Shown here piece after piece: positions 49,461 to 58,926 of a DNA stretch of 64,000 bases. Position 1 is the first letter of the stretch; every line of letters starts with the position of its first letter. Location: assembly GCF_004634425.1 (NCBI RefSeq), contig NZ_SBJL01000002.1:620001-684000 (forward strand), given 5' to 3'. The DNA comes from Vitreimonas flagellata. GTDB taxonomy: Bacteria; Pseudomonadota; Alphaproteobacteria; Caulobacterales; Aquidulcibacteraceae. A program made the position numbers and the translations under genes. The notes under the pieces are model-generated. The model had not been told where the DNA came from. It saw only the letters and a program-made list of their open reading frames with translations, and made no database searches.

Positions 49461-50052
49461 CATCGTCTGGAAAGATCGGCTGATCAAAGCCGCGCAGCTC
49501 GATATGCAAACGCGCGCGCGGCTCGCGGCGAGCGGCGATTTGTTCAAGGGCTACCACCCCGAGATGGAAGCCGTGCACAATGCCAACGCCGATCTGCTCG
49601 CGCAGGTGTTTGATGTGATGGGCTGGCCTGGCCGGCATCGGCTTGGCGACGACGGCGCAGCGGCGGCCTTCATCATTCTGCAGCACGCGATCGCGCGGCC
49701 TGAGATTCAGCGACGCGGGCTTACGCTGATGCTCGACGCCATTCCGCACGGCCACGCCAATGCAATGGATGCGGCGTATCTTTCCGACCGCATCGCCATC
49801 TATGAGGGCGGCGAGCAAACTTTCGGCACGCAATTCGATTGGGATGCGGACGGCCAGCTCTCGCCCGCGCCCACGCGCGACCTGGCTGACCTTGAGGAGC
49901 GTCGCGCCAGCGTCGGCCTGCCGCCGATGAGCGACACGATCGCGGAAATGCGCGCCAATGCCGCCGCGGAAAACCAACCGGCGCCCGCCGACCTGGCGGA
50001 ACGCCGCCAGGAATTCGAGGCCTGGGCCCGCCGCGTCGGCTGGCGCGCTTGA
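49453..50052 (+). CDS. DUF6624-like protein
   Basis: 199 aa, cytoplasmic. The pattern DQ/MQTRARL ... GWPGRHRLGDDGAAAAFIILQHA and AYLSDRIAIYEGGEQTFGTQ resembles DUF6624, a family of unknown function with conserved His and Gln. The C-terminal third is a charged helix. The start overlaps the MoeB/ThiF-like stop by 8 nt. Confidence 0.7.
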   Translation: MDDIVWKDRLIKAAQLDMQTRARLAASGDLFKGYHPEMEAVHNANADLLAQVFDVMGWPGRHRLGDDGAAAAFIILQHAIARPEIQRRGLTLMLDAIPHGHANAMDAAYLSDRIAIYEGGEQTFGTQFDWDADGQLSPAPTRDLADLEERRASVGLPPMSDTIAEMRANAAAENQPAPADLAERRQEFEAWARRVGWRA

Positions 50053-50096
50053 CGTTCGCCGCTCAAACCGCACTTTAGCGGCAGGGAGGGCGGCGC

Positions 50097-51113
50097 ATGA
50101 AATGGCTGTTTGGCGGATTGCTGGCGATTGTCGGCTTGGTCGCGTTGATTGCGGTCGGCGGCTATTTCGTGCTGAAGCGCGACGACGTTCCTTATGAAAC
50201 ATTGGCGTCGCGCTACGAGAGTGCGGCCTCGCGCTATGTCGATCTGCCCAGTGGTGTGCGTATGCACTACCGCGACGAGGGCCAACCGATCGGGCCGCCT
50301 CTGCTTCTTATTCACGGTTTCTCCGCCTCTGTGCACACGTGGGAGCCGTGGGTGGAGCGCCTTGGCGACGAGTATCGTGTCATTTCCATCGATCTGCCTG
50401 GTCACGGATTGACGCGTGCGCCAGCGGGCTATCAGGCCAGCATCGAAGCGTTTCGCGACGCGGTGCGTGAGTTCGCGACGACGCAGAATCTGACTCATTT
50501 CGCGGTCGCCGGCTCATCGATGGGCGGCAATGTGGCTTGGGAATATGCACTGGCGTTTCCGGATCAGGTCGATGCACTGATCTTGGTCGCCGCGTCGGGC
50601 TGGCCAGAGGATCGCGCTGGGCTTGAGCAAGATCCGCCAATTTTCCAGGTGCTGCGCAATCCTGTGCTCGGCCCGTTGCTTCGCGATCTCGACAATACGC
50701 AGCTCGCGCGCGGCGGGTTGGAGGCGGCCTTCTATGATCCGACTCTCGTCGATGACGCGATGGTGCAGCGTTACGTCCAATTGGCGCGCGCGCCCGGGCA
50801 TCGTGACATTCTGCTGCAATTGACGTTGGGCTTCCGCGAGCGCAACTACGCGACGCCGGAACGGCTGGCGGCGCTGCAGATGCCCGTTCTCGTCCTGCAT
50901 GGCGATACCGACCGGATCGTCCCACCCGTGCACGGCCAGCAATTTCACGACGCCATCGCCGGCTCGCAGCTGATCATGTTCGAGAACACCGGGCACGTGC
51001 CGCAGGAAGAACGCGCCGATGAATCAGCAACCGCAGTACGTGAATTCTTGTACGCGGCGATTGAAGGCTCAACGTTGCCGGAATTGCCGGAGCTGACGGC
51101 GCCGGCGCGCTGA
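50097..51113 (+). CDS. Alpha/beta hydrolase, membrane-anchored
   Basis: 338 aa. An N-terminal membrane anchor (WLFGGLLAIVGLVALIAVGG) is followed by an alpha/beta hydrolase: HGFSASVHTW oxyanion loop, nucleophile elbow GSSMGG, Asp in HGDTDRIVPP and His in NTGHVPQEE. Likely an esterase or lipase-like enzyme on the periplasmic side; substrate unknown. Confidence 0.87.
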   Translation: MKWLFGGLLAIVGLVALIAVGGYFVLKRDDVPYETLASRYESAASRYVDLPSGVRMHYRDEGQPIGPPLLLIHGFSASVHTWEPWVERLGDEYRVISIDLPGHGLTRAPAGYQASIEAFRDAVREFATTQNLTHFAVAGSSMGGNVAWEYALAFPDQVDALILVAASGWPEDRAGLEQDPPIFQVLRNPVLGPLLRDLDNTQLARGGLEAAFYDPTLVDDAMVQRYVQLARAPGHRDILLQLTLGFRERNYATPERLAALQMPVLVLHGDTDRIVPPVHGQQFHDAIAGSQLIMFENTGHVPQEERADESATAVREFLYAAIEGSTLPELPELTAPAR

Positions 51114-51173
51114 TCAATGCCGAAGCTCCTCGATTGTCGTGCGTCTGTCGCAGAGGCGCTTTAGGAGGCGGCC

Positions 51174-52832
51174 ATGCTGCTTGATCGTCGTTCCCTCCTC
51201 GCCGCTGCGTCGCTTACCGCAATCGCGGCGCCACGTGCGGCGTGGGCGCAATCGCTTGCGCATGGCATCTTCACGCACGGCATTGCCTCAGGCGATCCGC
51301 TGCCGGACGGCGTGATCCTGTGGACGCGGTTTGTCGGCGGTGATGGCCGCGTCGCCTGGGAAGTTGCAGAGGACGAAGGCTTCACCCGCGTCGCGCAGCG
51401 CGGTGTGGCGCGCGCAAGCGTCGCCTCTGATTATTGCGTGAAGGCGGACGTGCGCGGCCTGCAGCCGGGGCGTTCCTATTTCTATCGCTTCCTCTCTGGG
51501 GCTGGCCCGTCGTTCACCGGCAAAACCAAGACTGCGCCGGCGACAGGTGGCGAAAGCCTGACCGTCGCGATGTTCTCGTGCGCGAATTTCCCGTTCGGCT
51601 ATTTTCACGCTTACGGACACGCCGCCGTGCGCGAAGACATAGATCTCGTGCTGCACACGGGCGATTACATCTACGAAATTCAGCGCGGTTCGTATCCGAG
51701 TGCTGCGGAAACCGTGCCGGGACGCCTGATCGATCCCGTCGCCGAGACGGTGTCGCTCTCTGATTATTATCAGCGTTACGCCACCTATCACACGGACGCG
51801 GACTTGCTCGAACTCCGCCGCGTGAAGCCGATGAGCGTGGTGTGGGACGATCACGAGATCGCCAACGACGCGTGGATGGGCGGCGCGCAGGCTCACCAAG
51901 AGCCGACGGAAGGTCGCTATATCGATCGCATCGCAGCTGCGTCGAAAGCGTATTTCGATTGGATGCCGATCCGTCGCCCGGACAATTCTGTGCGCCTCTA
52001 CCGCACGTTCGATTGGGGCGATCTCGCGCGCATCGTCATGCTCGACACGCGCTATATCGGCCGCGACCGGCAGATCGATTATCGCACGACATTGACGCCG
52101 CAATTGGCGCAAGGCGGCGCTGACGCGGCCTCGCTCGCGGCGGAGTTTCGGCGCACGATCCTGGATGATCCGAACCGCAGCATGATGGGCGCGGCGCAAG
52201 AGCAATGGTTCGCGCGCACGTTGGCGGAATCGAAGCAACGCGGCCAACCGTGGCAGATCATTTCGCAGCAATTGGTCGTCGGCGATCAATTCGCGCCGGC
52301 TGGCATGACGGACTTGCTTCCGGCGGACGCTTCGCCCGGATCGCGCGCTTGGTTTAACTCCGGCGTGCAAATGAGCGCGCTTGGGTTGCCGTGGAATCTG
52401 GATGCGTGGCAAGGCTATCCGGCGGCGCGTGCGCGCTTCCTCGCGGCGTGCGCCGCGAACGCCAACAACGCCGTGATCCTGGGCGGCGATACGCACAATT
52501 GCTGGGTCAACAATTTGGCCGCCGCCGATGGATCGCGCCTGGCGGCGCTTGAGTTCGCGGGCGGCAGTGTTGCTTCGCCTGGCTTCGAGCGCACGCTCAC
52601 CAATGCGACGCCCGGCCAGCGCGAGAGCATCATGCGCTCGGGCAATCCGCAGCTGGCATTCTGCGATTTGACCAATCGCGGCTATGGCGTGCTGAAGTTC
52701 ACGCGTACAACCTGCGAGTCCGAGTGGCTGGCGTTTGAAGATGTGCGCTCGCCGCATGCGGGCGCGCCGATCGTGACGCGCTTTACCTCCACCGCGAGCG
52801 CGAGCGGCGGTCCGGGCGCATGGACGCTTTAA
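51174..52832 (+). CDS. phoD: Alkaline phosphatase D (PhoD-like)
   Basis: 552 aa. The N-terminus DRRSLLAAASLTAIAAPRAAWA is a Tat-like signal (Arg-Arg pair). The N-terminal Ig-like domain has HGIASGDPLPDGVILWTRF. The PhoD catalytic domain carries VLHTGDYIYE, VWDDHEIANDAW, the WQIISQQLVVG segment and VILGGDTHNCWVN. A periplasmic metal-dependent phosphodiesterase/phosphatase, usually Fe/Ca-dependent. No PHO box was identified. Confidence 0.93.
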   Translation: MLLDRRSLLAAASLTAIAAPRAAWAQSLAHGIFTHGIASGDPLPDGVILWTRFVGGDGRVAWEVAEDEGFTRVAQRGVARASVASDYCVKADVRGLQPGRSYFYRFLSGAGPSFTGKTKTAPATGGESLTVAMFSCANFPFGYFHAYGHAAVREDIDLVLHTGDYIYEIQRGSYPSAAETVPGRLIDPVAETVSLSDYYQRYATYHTDADLLELRRVKPMSVVWDDHEIANDAWMGGAQAHQEPTEGRYIDRIAAASKAYFDWMPIRRPDNSVRLYRTFDWGDLARIVMLDTRYIGRDRQIDYRTTLTPQLAQGGADAASLAAEFRRTILDDPNRSMMGAAQEQWFARTLAESKQRGQPWQIISQQLVVGDQFAPAGMTDLLPADASPGSRAWFNSGVQMSALGLPWNLDAWQGYPAARARFLAACAANANNAVILGGDTHNCWVNNLAAADGSRLAALEFAGGSVASPGFERTLTNATPGQRESIMRSGNPQLAFCDLTNRGYGVLKFTRTTCESEWLAFEDVRSPHAGAPIVTRFTSTASASGGPGAWTL

Positions 52833-52869
52833 GCTTGCGCGTCTGCGCGAGCACGGCCAGCATCGGCGC

Positions 52870-54447
52870 ATGAGCACAGATTGGCTGCGCGGCGCCGTTA
52901 TTTATCAAATCTACCCACGCTCGTTCCGCGACTCGGATGGCGACGGTGTCGGCGATTTGCGCGGCGTGATCGAGAAACTCGATCATATCGCAGAGCTCGG
53001 CTGCGACGCGATCTGGCTTTCGCCCTTCTTCATCTCGCCGATGAAGGATTATGGCTACGACGTCGAAGATTATTGCGGCGTTGATCCGCTCTTCGGGTCG
53101 CTCGCGGACGCAGATGCGCTGATCAAGCGCGCGCATGAACTTGGGTTGAAGGTGATCATCGATCAGGTCTGGTCGCATTCATCGGATCAGCACGTTTGGT
53201 TCGCGGAAAGCCGGCAGAGCCGCGACAATCCGAAGGCCGATTGGTATGTGTGGGCGGACGCGAAGCGGGATGGTTCGCCGCCCAACAATTGGCAGGCGAT
53301 GTTCGGCGGCGGCGCGTGGACGTGGGATTCACGGCGGCGGCAATACTACCTGCACAATTTCCTGATCGAGCAGCCGGACCTGAACGTGCGCAATCCGGCG
53401 GTGCAGGATGCGTTGCTGGATGTGGCGCGGTTTTGGTTGGAGCGTGGCGTTGACGGCTTCCGGCTCGATGTCGTGAACTTCTTCACGCACGACGAACAGC
53501 TCCGCGACAATCCGCCCATCACGACGCTGAAACGCGCGCCGCCGCGTCCGCACCAGTTTCAGCGTCATCTCTACGATCGCACGCAACCGGAAACGCTGGA
53601 GTTCATCGCGCGCCTGCGCACCCTGCTCGATGAATACGGCGCGATGGCGGTTGGGGAGATCGAAGACGAAGAGCCGCTCAAGGTGCAGCGCGACTACACC
53701 GACGGCGAGGATCGCCTGCACACGGCGTATTCCTTCTTCCTGCTGCGCACGCGCGCGATGACGCCCGCTGTGATCAAGGACGCGATGTCGCAATGGGAGG
53801 GCGCGCGTGGGTGGCCTTCTTGGTCACTCTCCAACCATGACGTCACGCGCTTTCCGACGCGGCTTGCCGCCGATGATCCGCAACGCACAAAACTGATGAT
53901 GGCGCTGCTGCTCGCGCTGCGCGGGACTGCGTTCATCTATCAAGGCGACGAGCTCGGCTTGTCGCATGGCGATGTATCGTTCGAGCGCTTGCGCGATCCC
54001 GAGGCGATCGCCTTCTGGCCGTCGGGCATTGGTCGCGACGGCGCGCGCACGCCGATGCCGTGGGCGCGCGATGCGAACATGGCGGATTTCACGCAAGCGC
54101 CGGATGCGTGGCTGCCGCTCGATCCACGCCATCGCGCTTTGGCCGTCGATGCGCAAACGGGTGTCGAAGGCTCGGTGCTGGAGTTCACGCGCGCGGCGAT
54201 CGCTTTCCGCAAGTCGAGCGCGGCGCTGCGCGAAGGCGAGTTCGTTGCGTTGGACGCGCCTGAGCCCGTTCTGGCGTTTGAGCGACGCTTCGGCGAGGAG
54301 CGCCTGCTCTGCTTGTTCAATTTGGGGCCAGACCCGGTGCGCCGGCCTGTGGCGGAGGGTGCTGCTCGGTTTTCCGTCGGCGCGGCCGAATTGAAGACGG
54401 GCGGGACGGCATTGGGCGGCTATTCGGCCCTCTTCGTCGCAATCTGA
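52870..54447 (+). CDS. GH13 alpha-glucosidase
   Basis: 525 aa, oligo-1,6-/alpha-glucosidase branch of GH13. It starts WLRGAVIYQIYPRSFRDSDG. The nucleophile is Asp200 in GVDGFRLDV, the acid/base is Glu263 in VGEIEDEE, and the third acid is Asp324 in LSNHDVTR. It hydrolyses alpha-linked gluco-oligosaccharides in the cytoplasm (no signal peptide). Related alphaproteobacterial genes usually lie in maltose-utilisation loci; here no transporter is nearby. Confidence 0.92.
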   Translation: MSTDWLRGAVIYQIYPRSFRDSDGDGVGDLRGVIEKLDHIAELGCDAIWLSPFFISPMKDYGYDVEDYCGVDPLFGSLADADALIKRAHELGLKVIIDQVWSHSSDQHVWFAESRQSRDNPKADWYVWADAKRDGSPPNNWQAMFGGGAWTWDSRRRQYYLHNFLIEQPDLNVRNPAVQDALLDVARFWLERGVDGFRLDVVNFFTHDEQLRDNPPITTLKRAPPRPHQFQRHLYDRTQPETLEFIARLRTLLDEYGAMAVGEIEDEEPLKVQRDYTDGEDRLHTAYSFFLLRTRAMTPAVIKDAMSQWEGARGWPSWSLSNHDVTRFPTRLAADDPQRTKLMMALLLALRGTAFIYQGDELGLSHGDVSFERLRDPEAIAFWPSGIGRDGARTPMPWARDANMADFTQAPDAWLPLDPRHRALAVDAQTGVEGSVLEFTRAAIAFRKSSAALREGEFVALDAPEPVLAFERRFGEERLLCLFNLGPDPVRRPVAEGAARFSVGAAELKTGGTALGGYSALFVAI

Positions 54448-54472
54448 GCGTCACCGCTTGACCTGGGCAGAT

Positions 54473-54504
54473 GTTATACCATAACTCTCACGTTACATTG
54501 TAAC
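54473..54504. promoter_or_regulatory. Two Zur-like operator dyads before the ZnuD-like gene
   Basis: Two perfect dyads, GTTATACCATAAC (54473-54485) and GTTACATTGTAAC (54492-54504), with centres 19 bp apart. The pattern GTTAy-x-A/T-x-rTAAC resembles the GTTATA-n-TATAAC core of Zur boxes. The first overlaps a candidate -10 (CATAAC) 16 nt after TTGACC at 54458-54463, so binding would block transcription. Confidence 0.7.
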
Positions 54505-54517
54505 GGGGACTATTGGT

Positions 54518-56527
54518 ATGAGCATGAGGGAGAAGCCCTTTGCGGCCGCGGCGCTGGCGCTCGGTACGCTGCTACCGGGCATGGCGTTGGCGCAGGATGA
54601 TGCCGGCGAGCCGGAAATCGTGGTGACGGCGCCGCTGGAAGGCTCGCGGATCGAGAGCCTTCAGGGCGCGGAAGTTCTGAACCGCGACGCCATCGTTGAA
54701 AACCTGCATGGCGGCCTCGGCGACACCCTCGATTCCACCCCGGGCATCGCCACGACATTCTTCGGCGCCGGCGCCAGCCGCCCGATCATTCGCGGCCTCG
54801 GCGAGGACCGCGTCCGCGTGCTGCAAAACGGGATTGGCGCCATCGACGCCTCCGCCGCCTCCCCCGATCACGCGGTGACGTCCGACGGCTTGGACGCCGA
54901 ACGCATCGAAGTGCTGCGCGGTTCAGCGGCGTTGGCCTATGGCGGCAACGCAATAGGCGGCGTCGTCAACGTGATCGATCAAAGCATTCCCATGCGCGCG
55001 ATCGATGGCATGAGTTTTGACGGCCTCGCCGGTTATTCTTCGGTGGACGAAGGCACGCAAGGCGCCGCGCGTTTGGGTTTCGGCGCGGGCGATGTCGCAC
55101 TCAATCTGAGCGCTTCGGCGCGCGAGACCGAGCCTTATGATACGCCGGTTGGCACAGCGCTCAATCAATGGACGAGCGTGCGCTCCTACGCTGCTGGCGC
55201 CTCACTCGTACGGGATTGGGGCTTTGCGGGTCTCGCCGTAAAGCGCACGGAAGATCAATACGGCCTGCTGCCGCACGATGAGGACGAACCTGGCGGCCGC
55301 ATCGAGATGGAGCAGACGCGCATCGAGTCGCGCGGCGATTTTCGCATCGATGTCGGACCGTTCGATCGGCTCGATTACGGCGTGCAGCACTCGGATTACG
55401 AACACACTGAGTTCGAAGGCGACGGCGAAGCCGGCACAATCTTCAACAGCGAAGGCTGGGAAGGCCGGCTTGAAGCACACCACGGCGGCAATCGTCTCGA
55501 TGGCGCGATCGGCGTGCAATTCAGCGACGTCGATTTCGGCGCGACCGGCGAAGAAGCCTTCATCAGCGCCACCAACACGCGCGATATCGGGCTCTTTGCG
55601 GTCGAACGCTACGATCTCGGCGGTTGGGGCGTTGAAGGCGGCGTGCGCTACGAACAACGCGAGATCGACAACGCGACCGCGGGTTCGCGCGATTTCGACA
55701 ATGTGAGCGCGTCCGCCGGCGTGTTCGTGCGCCCAGCGCAGAATTGGTTCTTGGGCGCGACTTTGGCCCGCACGGAACGCGCGCCCACGGCCATCGAACT
55801 CTTTGCCGACGGCCCGCACTTGGCGACCGAGAGTTATGAAATCGGCGGCGCCGATCTCAGCCAAGAGACGGCAACATCGATCGAAGCATCGGCGCGGTTC
55901 AACAGCGGCCCGCTGCGGTTCGAAGTGAATCTCTACCGGATCGAATTCTCGGATTACATCGCACTCGTCGAACGCGGCGATGTCTGGTGGCTTGACGAAG
56001 ACACCGAGACAAGCGGCTTCGCACCGAACGAGTCCGATCCCGGCATTCCTGTCGACGCCGAGATCTTCCCGGTGTTCAATTTCATCCAACAGGACGCGAC
56101 ATTCACGGGCGGCGAATTATCAGCGGCCGCGCGCTTGTTCGAGATGGGCGGCTTCGCGTTCACAGCTGACGCTGCATACGACCTGGTGCGTGCGGAGTTT
56201 GACGGCGGCGGTCACCCACCACGCATTCCGCCATCGACACTGACGCTAGGTCTTGAAGCGGAGAACTCCATCTGGAAGGGCCGCGTCGAGATTGTCGACA
56301 CGGACAGCCAAAACCGACTCGCGGCGTTCGAAACGCCAACGGATGGCTACACCTTCTTGAATGCCGGCCTCACGTTCCGTCCGGGCGGCGAGGCGAGCCC
56401 GTGGTCGCTGCGCGTCGATGGCCGCAATCTCACCGACGAAGAAGGCCGCGTGCATTCCTCGTTCTTGAAAGACGAATTGGCTCTCCCCGGCCGCAACGTG
56501 CGCTTCACGGTGTTGGCCAGCTTCTAA
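54518..56527 (+). CDS. znuD: TonB-dependent receptor, ZnuD-like
   Basis: 669-aa outer-membrane receptor. Signal peptide ends near GMALA-QDD; the TonB box is EIVVTAP. The plug contains RPIIRGLGEDRVRVLQNG and DASAASPDHAVTSDGL, and ERIEVLRGSAALAYGGNAIGGVVNVID, closely following ZnuD zinc receptors. A His-poor but acidic beta-barrel ends in a terminal Phe (VLASF). The paired Zur-like dyads and ribosome site GGGGAC at 54505 support zinc-starvation control. The strong hairpin 56554-56581 ends the gene. Confidence 0.88.
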   Translation: MSMREKPFAAAALALGTLLPGMALAQDDAGEPEIVVTAPLEGSRIESLQGAEVLNRDAIVENLHGGLGDTLDSTPGIATTFFGAGASRPIIRGLGEDRVRVLQNGIGAIDASAASPDHAVTSDGLDAERIEVLRGSAALAYGGNAIGGVVNVIDQSIPMRAIDGMSFDGLAGYSSVDEGTQGAARLGFGAGDVALNLSASARETEPYDTPVGTALNQWTSVRSYAAGASLVRDWGFAGLAVKRTEDQYGLLPHDEDEPGGRIEMEQTRIESRGDFRIDVGPFDRLDYGVQHSDYEHTEFEGDGEAGTIFNSEGWEGRLEAHHGGNRLDGAIGVQFSDVDFGATGEEAFISATNTRDIGLFAVERYDLGGWGVEGGVRYEQREIDNATAGSRDFDNVSASAGVFVRPAQNWFLGATLARTERAPTAIELFADGPHLATESYEIGGADLSQETATSIEASARFNSGPLRFEVNLYRIEFSDYIALVERGDVWWLDEDTETSGFAPNESDPGIPVDAEIFPVFNFIQQDATFTGGELSAAARLFEMGGFAFTADAAYDLVRAEFDGGGHPPRIPPSTLTLGLEAENSIWKGRVEIVDTDSQNRLAAFETPTDGYTFLNAGLTFRPGGEASPWSLRVDGRNLTDEEGRVHSSFLKDELALPGRNVRFTVLASF

Positions 56528-56553
56528 GCACGCCAACATCGCGCACAAAGAAA

Positions 56554-56581
56554 CGGGCCCGGCTTTCCCAAGCCGGGCCCG
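56554..56581. terminator. Bidirectional terminator
   Basis: Perfect 12-bp stem CGGGCCCGGCTT / AAGCCGGGCCCG with a TCCC loop, flanked by ACAAAG and CTTTGT, between convergent znuD and the OmpA-family gene. Confidence 0.85.
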
Positions 56582-56602
56582 CATTGCTTTGTGATTTGAC
56601 GA

Positions 56603-57634
56603 TTAGCGGAAGCTGATCGTCACTGCCGTACGGCGGTTGAGCGGTTCGCGGACGCCGTCACGTGTGGCGCGTGCGAGATCCGTTTCACCGCGCGCTTGGC
56701 TGGTGATCGCGCCAGCGGCGATGCCGCGTGCGGTGAGCGCATCACGCACCACTGAAGCACGACGCTCCGACAGACCTTGGTTGTAGGTGTTCGAACCCGA
56801 CGTATCGGTGTGGCCGACAACAACCACGCCCGCGACGTTGCACTGGCGCGCACGCGCGACAGCCGCATCGATGGTCTCGAGCGCCGCTTGGTTGAGGTTC
56901 GAGCGATCCCACTCGAAATACACCACGAACTCAGCCGCCGGGCACGCCACAGGCGGCGGCGGGGGCGGAGGCGGCGGGGGTGGCGGCGGAGGCGGTGGCG
57001 GCGGCGCAGCAGCAGCGCCGAATTGCCAACGCAGACCAACCGTCACGGCTTGGTGCACGTAGTCGCCGTCTGCACTGAACGGGATCGGCTCATCTTCCAG
57101 ATCGAGAACGCCGCTGACGCCCACATCGGGCGCGACGAAATAACGATAGCCGACGTCCAGCGCCAAACGCTCGGAGACTTGGAACGCCACGCCCGCGAGC
57201 CCTTGGTAAGCGAGCACGGTGTCGTCGTCGTCGAAAGACAACGGCCCGGCGACGCCTTCGACCTCCACCTGCGCCGCGCCTACGCCAATCCCGAGATAGG
57301 GTTGCCATTGGCCGCCGCGATTGAAGTCATAATAGAGGTTCGCCATCAGCGAGGTGGCGGTGGCGTCGCCGTCGAAATCCTCGAAATCGTTGTTGCGGTA
57401 GCCAAGCTCGGCTTCGCCGCGGAAGCCATTCTGGAAGCCATAGCCCAGCCCAAGGTGGCCGGACCAATTGTCTTCCAGGTCCAGATCGCCGCCGTCGAGT
57501 TCGACCGCAGCATCAACCGAATAGCCAACGTCGGCGCGGCCATACCAGCCCTCGGTCGCATGGGCTTTACCCGCGATGGTCGCGGACACGAGTAGAGCGG
57601 CAAGCGCCGCCGTACGCTTCAATTTTGAAAGCAT
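56603..57634 (-). CDS. OmpA-family outer-membrane protein
   Basis: 343 aa. Signal peptide (TAALAALLVSATIAGKAHA), an eight-stranded OmpA-like barrel (GWYGRADVGYSVDAA to VGLRWQFG), a run of 18 prolines (about 210-230), then an OmpA_C peptidoglycan-binding domain: VYFEWDRSNLNQAALETID ... VVGHTDTSGSNTYNQGLSERRA and NRRTAVTISFR. It links the outer membrane to the cell wall. The proline hinge is encoded by CCG/CCC/CCT/CCA codons. Confidence 0.93.
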   Translation of the reverse strand: MLSKLKRTAALAALLVSATIAGKAHATEGWYGRADVGYSVDAAVELDGGDLDLEDNWSGHLGLGYGFQNGFRGEAELGYRNNDFEDFDGDATATSLMANLYYDFNRGGQWQPYLGIGVGAAQVEVEGVAGPLSFDDDDTVLAYQGLAGVAFQVSERLALDVGYRYFVAPDVGVSGVLDLEDEPIPFSADGDYVHQAVTVGLRWQFGAAAAPPPPPPPPPPPPPPPPPPVACPAAEFVVYFEWDRSNLNQAALETIDAAVARARQCNVAGVVVVGHTDTSGSNTYNQGLSERRASVVRDALTARGIAAGAITSQARGETDLARATRDGVREPLNRRTAVTISFR

Positions 57635-57730
57635 GAGACAGTCCCCTGTTTTAGCCGGACAGCCCCGCTCTTTCCGGCGGTAGCTTTCTACGCCGCAGGC
57701 GAAAACGCGTTAAACGGAATCGCCCAAAAG

Positions 57731-57746
57731 ACGCGAAAAATCGCGT
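57731..57746 (-). terminator. Terminator downstream of the 2-hydroxyacid dehydrogenase
   Basis: Inverted repeat ACGCGA / TCGCGT with a 4-nt loop. On the minus strand it is followed by CTTTT. It lies 58 nt after the dehydrogenase stop, before the OmpA-family promoter. The rest of this 169-nt gap shows nothing else. Confidence 0.6.
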
Positions 57747-57803
57747 ATTGAGGCTTACAGAGAACGGACAGGATCACGCGGAACGCGCTGCGTTGCGCCC
57801 CGT

Positions 57804-58790
57804 TTAGAGCATCGCGGGAATGACGCGATCCGGCGGTTTGTGGCCGTCGGCGAAGGTCTTGATGTTGATGATGACCTTCTCGCCCATATCGATGCGGCCT
57901 TCGATCGTGCCCGAACCCATGTGCGGCAGCAGTACGACGTTTTGCAGCTTCTTGAGCTTCGGATTGATCGCAGGTTCGTGCTCGAACACGTCGAGGCCGG
58001 CGCCAGCGAGTTCGCCCTTCTCCAGCATGCGCGCAAGCGCGCCTTCGTCAATCACTTCGCCGCGCGCGGTGTTGACGATGTAAGCGTGCGGCTTAAGCAG
58101 CGCCAAGCGGCGCGACGACAGCAGATGGTACGTCGCCGGCGTGTGCGGGCAATTCACCGACACGATATCCATGCGCGACAACATCTGATCGAGGCTATCC
58201 CAGTACGTCGCTTCGAGTTCTTGCTCTATATGCGCCGCCACTTTGCGGCGGTTGTGATAGTGGATTTGCAGACCAAACGCTTTGGCGCGGCGCGCGACCG
58301 CTTGGCCGATTCGGCCCATGCCAATAATGCCGAGGCGCTTGCCCCAGATGCGGCGGCCCATCATCCACGTCGGCGACCAACCGTGGAATTCATCACGCTC
58401 GACGACCTTCACACCTTCGACCATGCGGCGCGGCACGGCGAGGATCAGCGCCATCGTCATATCGGCGGTGTCCTCGGTCAAAACGCCTGGCGTGTTCGTC
58501 ACGGTGATGCCGCGCTGCACAGCGGTTGCGACGTCGATATTGTCCACGCCGGCGCCGAATTGCGCGATCAGGCGCAATTGTTCGCCCGCGCGCGACAGCA
58601 CGCGACCATCCACGCGGTCGGTCACGGTCGGCACCAGAACGTCAGCGCGCGCCACGGCGGCTGCCAAGTCTTCGGCGGTGAAGGGCTTGTCTTCGACGTT
58701 CAGCTCAGCGTCGAACAATTCACGCAGGCGCGTCTCCACGGGATCGGGGAGGCGGCGGGTGACGACGACTTTGAGCTTTTTTCCGGACAT
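57804..58790 (-). CDS. D-isomer-specific 2-hydroxyacid dehydrogenase (glyoxylate reductase-like)
   Basis: 328 aa from ATG 58790 (ribosome site GGAGG); the frame to 59060 is an over-extension. The N-terminal catalytic part has QFGAGVDNIDV. The NAD(P) domain has LGIIGMGRIGQAVARRAKAFG. The catalytic Arg is in VNTARGEVIDEGAL, Glu in HEPAINPKL, and the His in LLPHMGSGT. It resembles GyaR/hydroxypyruvate reductases, which use NAD(P)H to reduce glyoxylate or hydroxypyruvate. Confidence 0.93.
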   Translation of the reverse strand: MSGKKLKVVVTRRLPDPVETRLRELFDAELNVEDKPFTAEDLAAAVARADVLVPTVTDRVDGRVLSRAGEQLRLIAQFGAGVDNIDVATAVQRGITVTNTPGVLTEDTADMTMALILAVPRRMVEGVKVVERDEFHGWSPTWMMGRRIWGKRLGIIGMGRIGQAVARRAKAFGLQIHYHNRRKVAAHIEQELEATYWDSLDQMLSRMDIVSVNCPHTPATYHLLSSRRLALLKPHAYIVNTARGEVIDEGALARMLEKGELAGAGLDVFEHEPAINPKLKKLQNVVLLPHMGSGTIEGRIDMGEKVIINIKTFADGHKPPDRVIPAML

Positions 58791-58926
58791 CAAGCCTCCA
58801 TAACCCACGCTGCGCCGCACTCCAAGAAGTGGCGGCGCGTTAAAGCCGCTTTCATGCCCCTTCTGCATCATCTGACGCCTTCCCTCCGGGCAACGGACGG
58901 GACGAGCCTCAAAAAGGTTGGGTGTC

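Noticed and set aside
56777-57595. A 272-codon frame antisense to the OmpA-family gene, including a polyglycine run.
   Set aside because: It is the reverse of the proline-hinge gene; the sense strand has signal peptide, barrel and OmpA_C domain.
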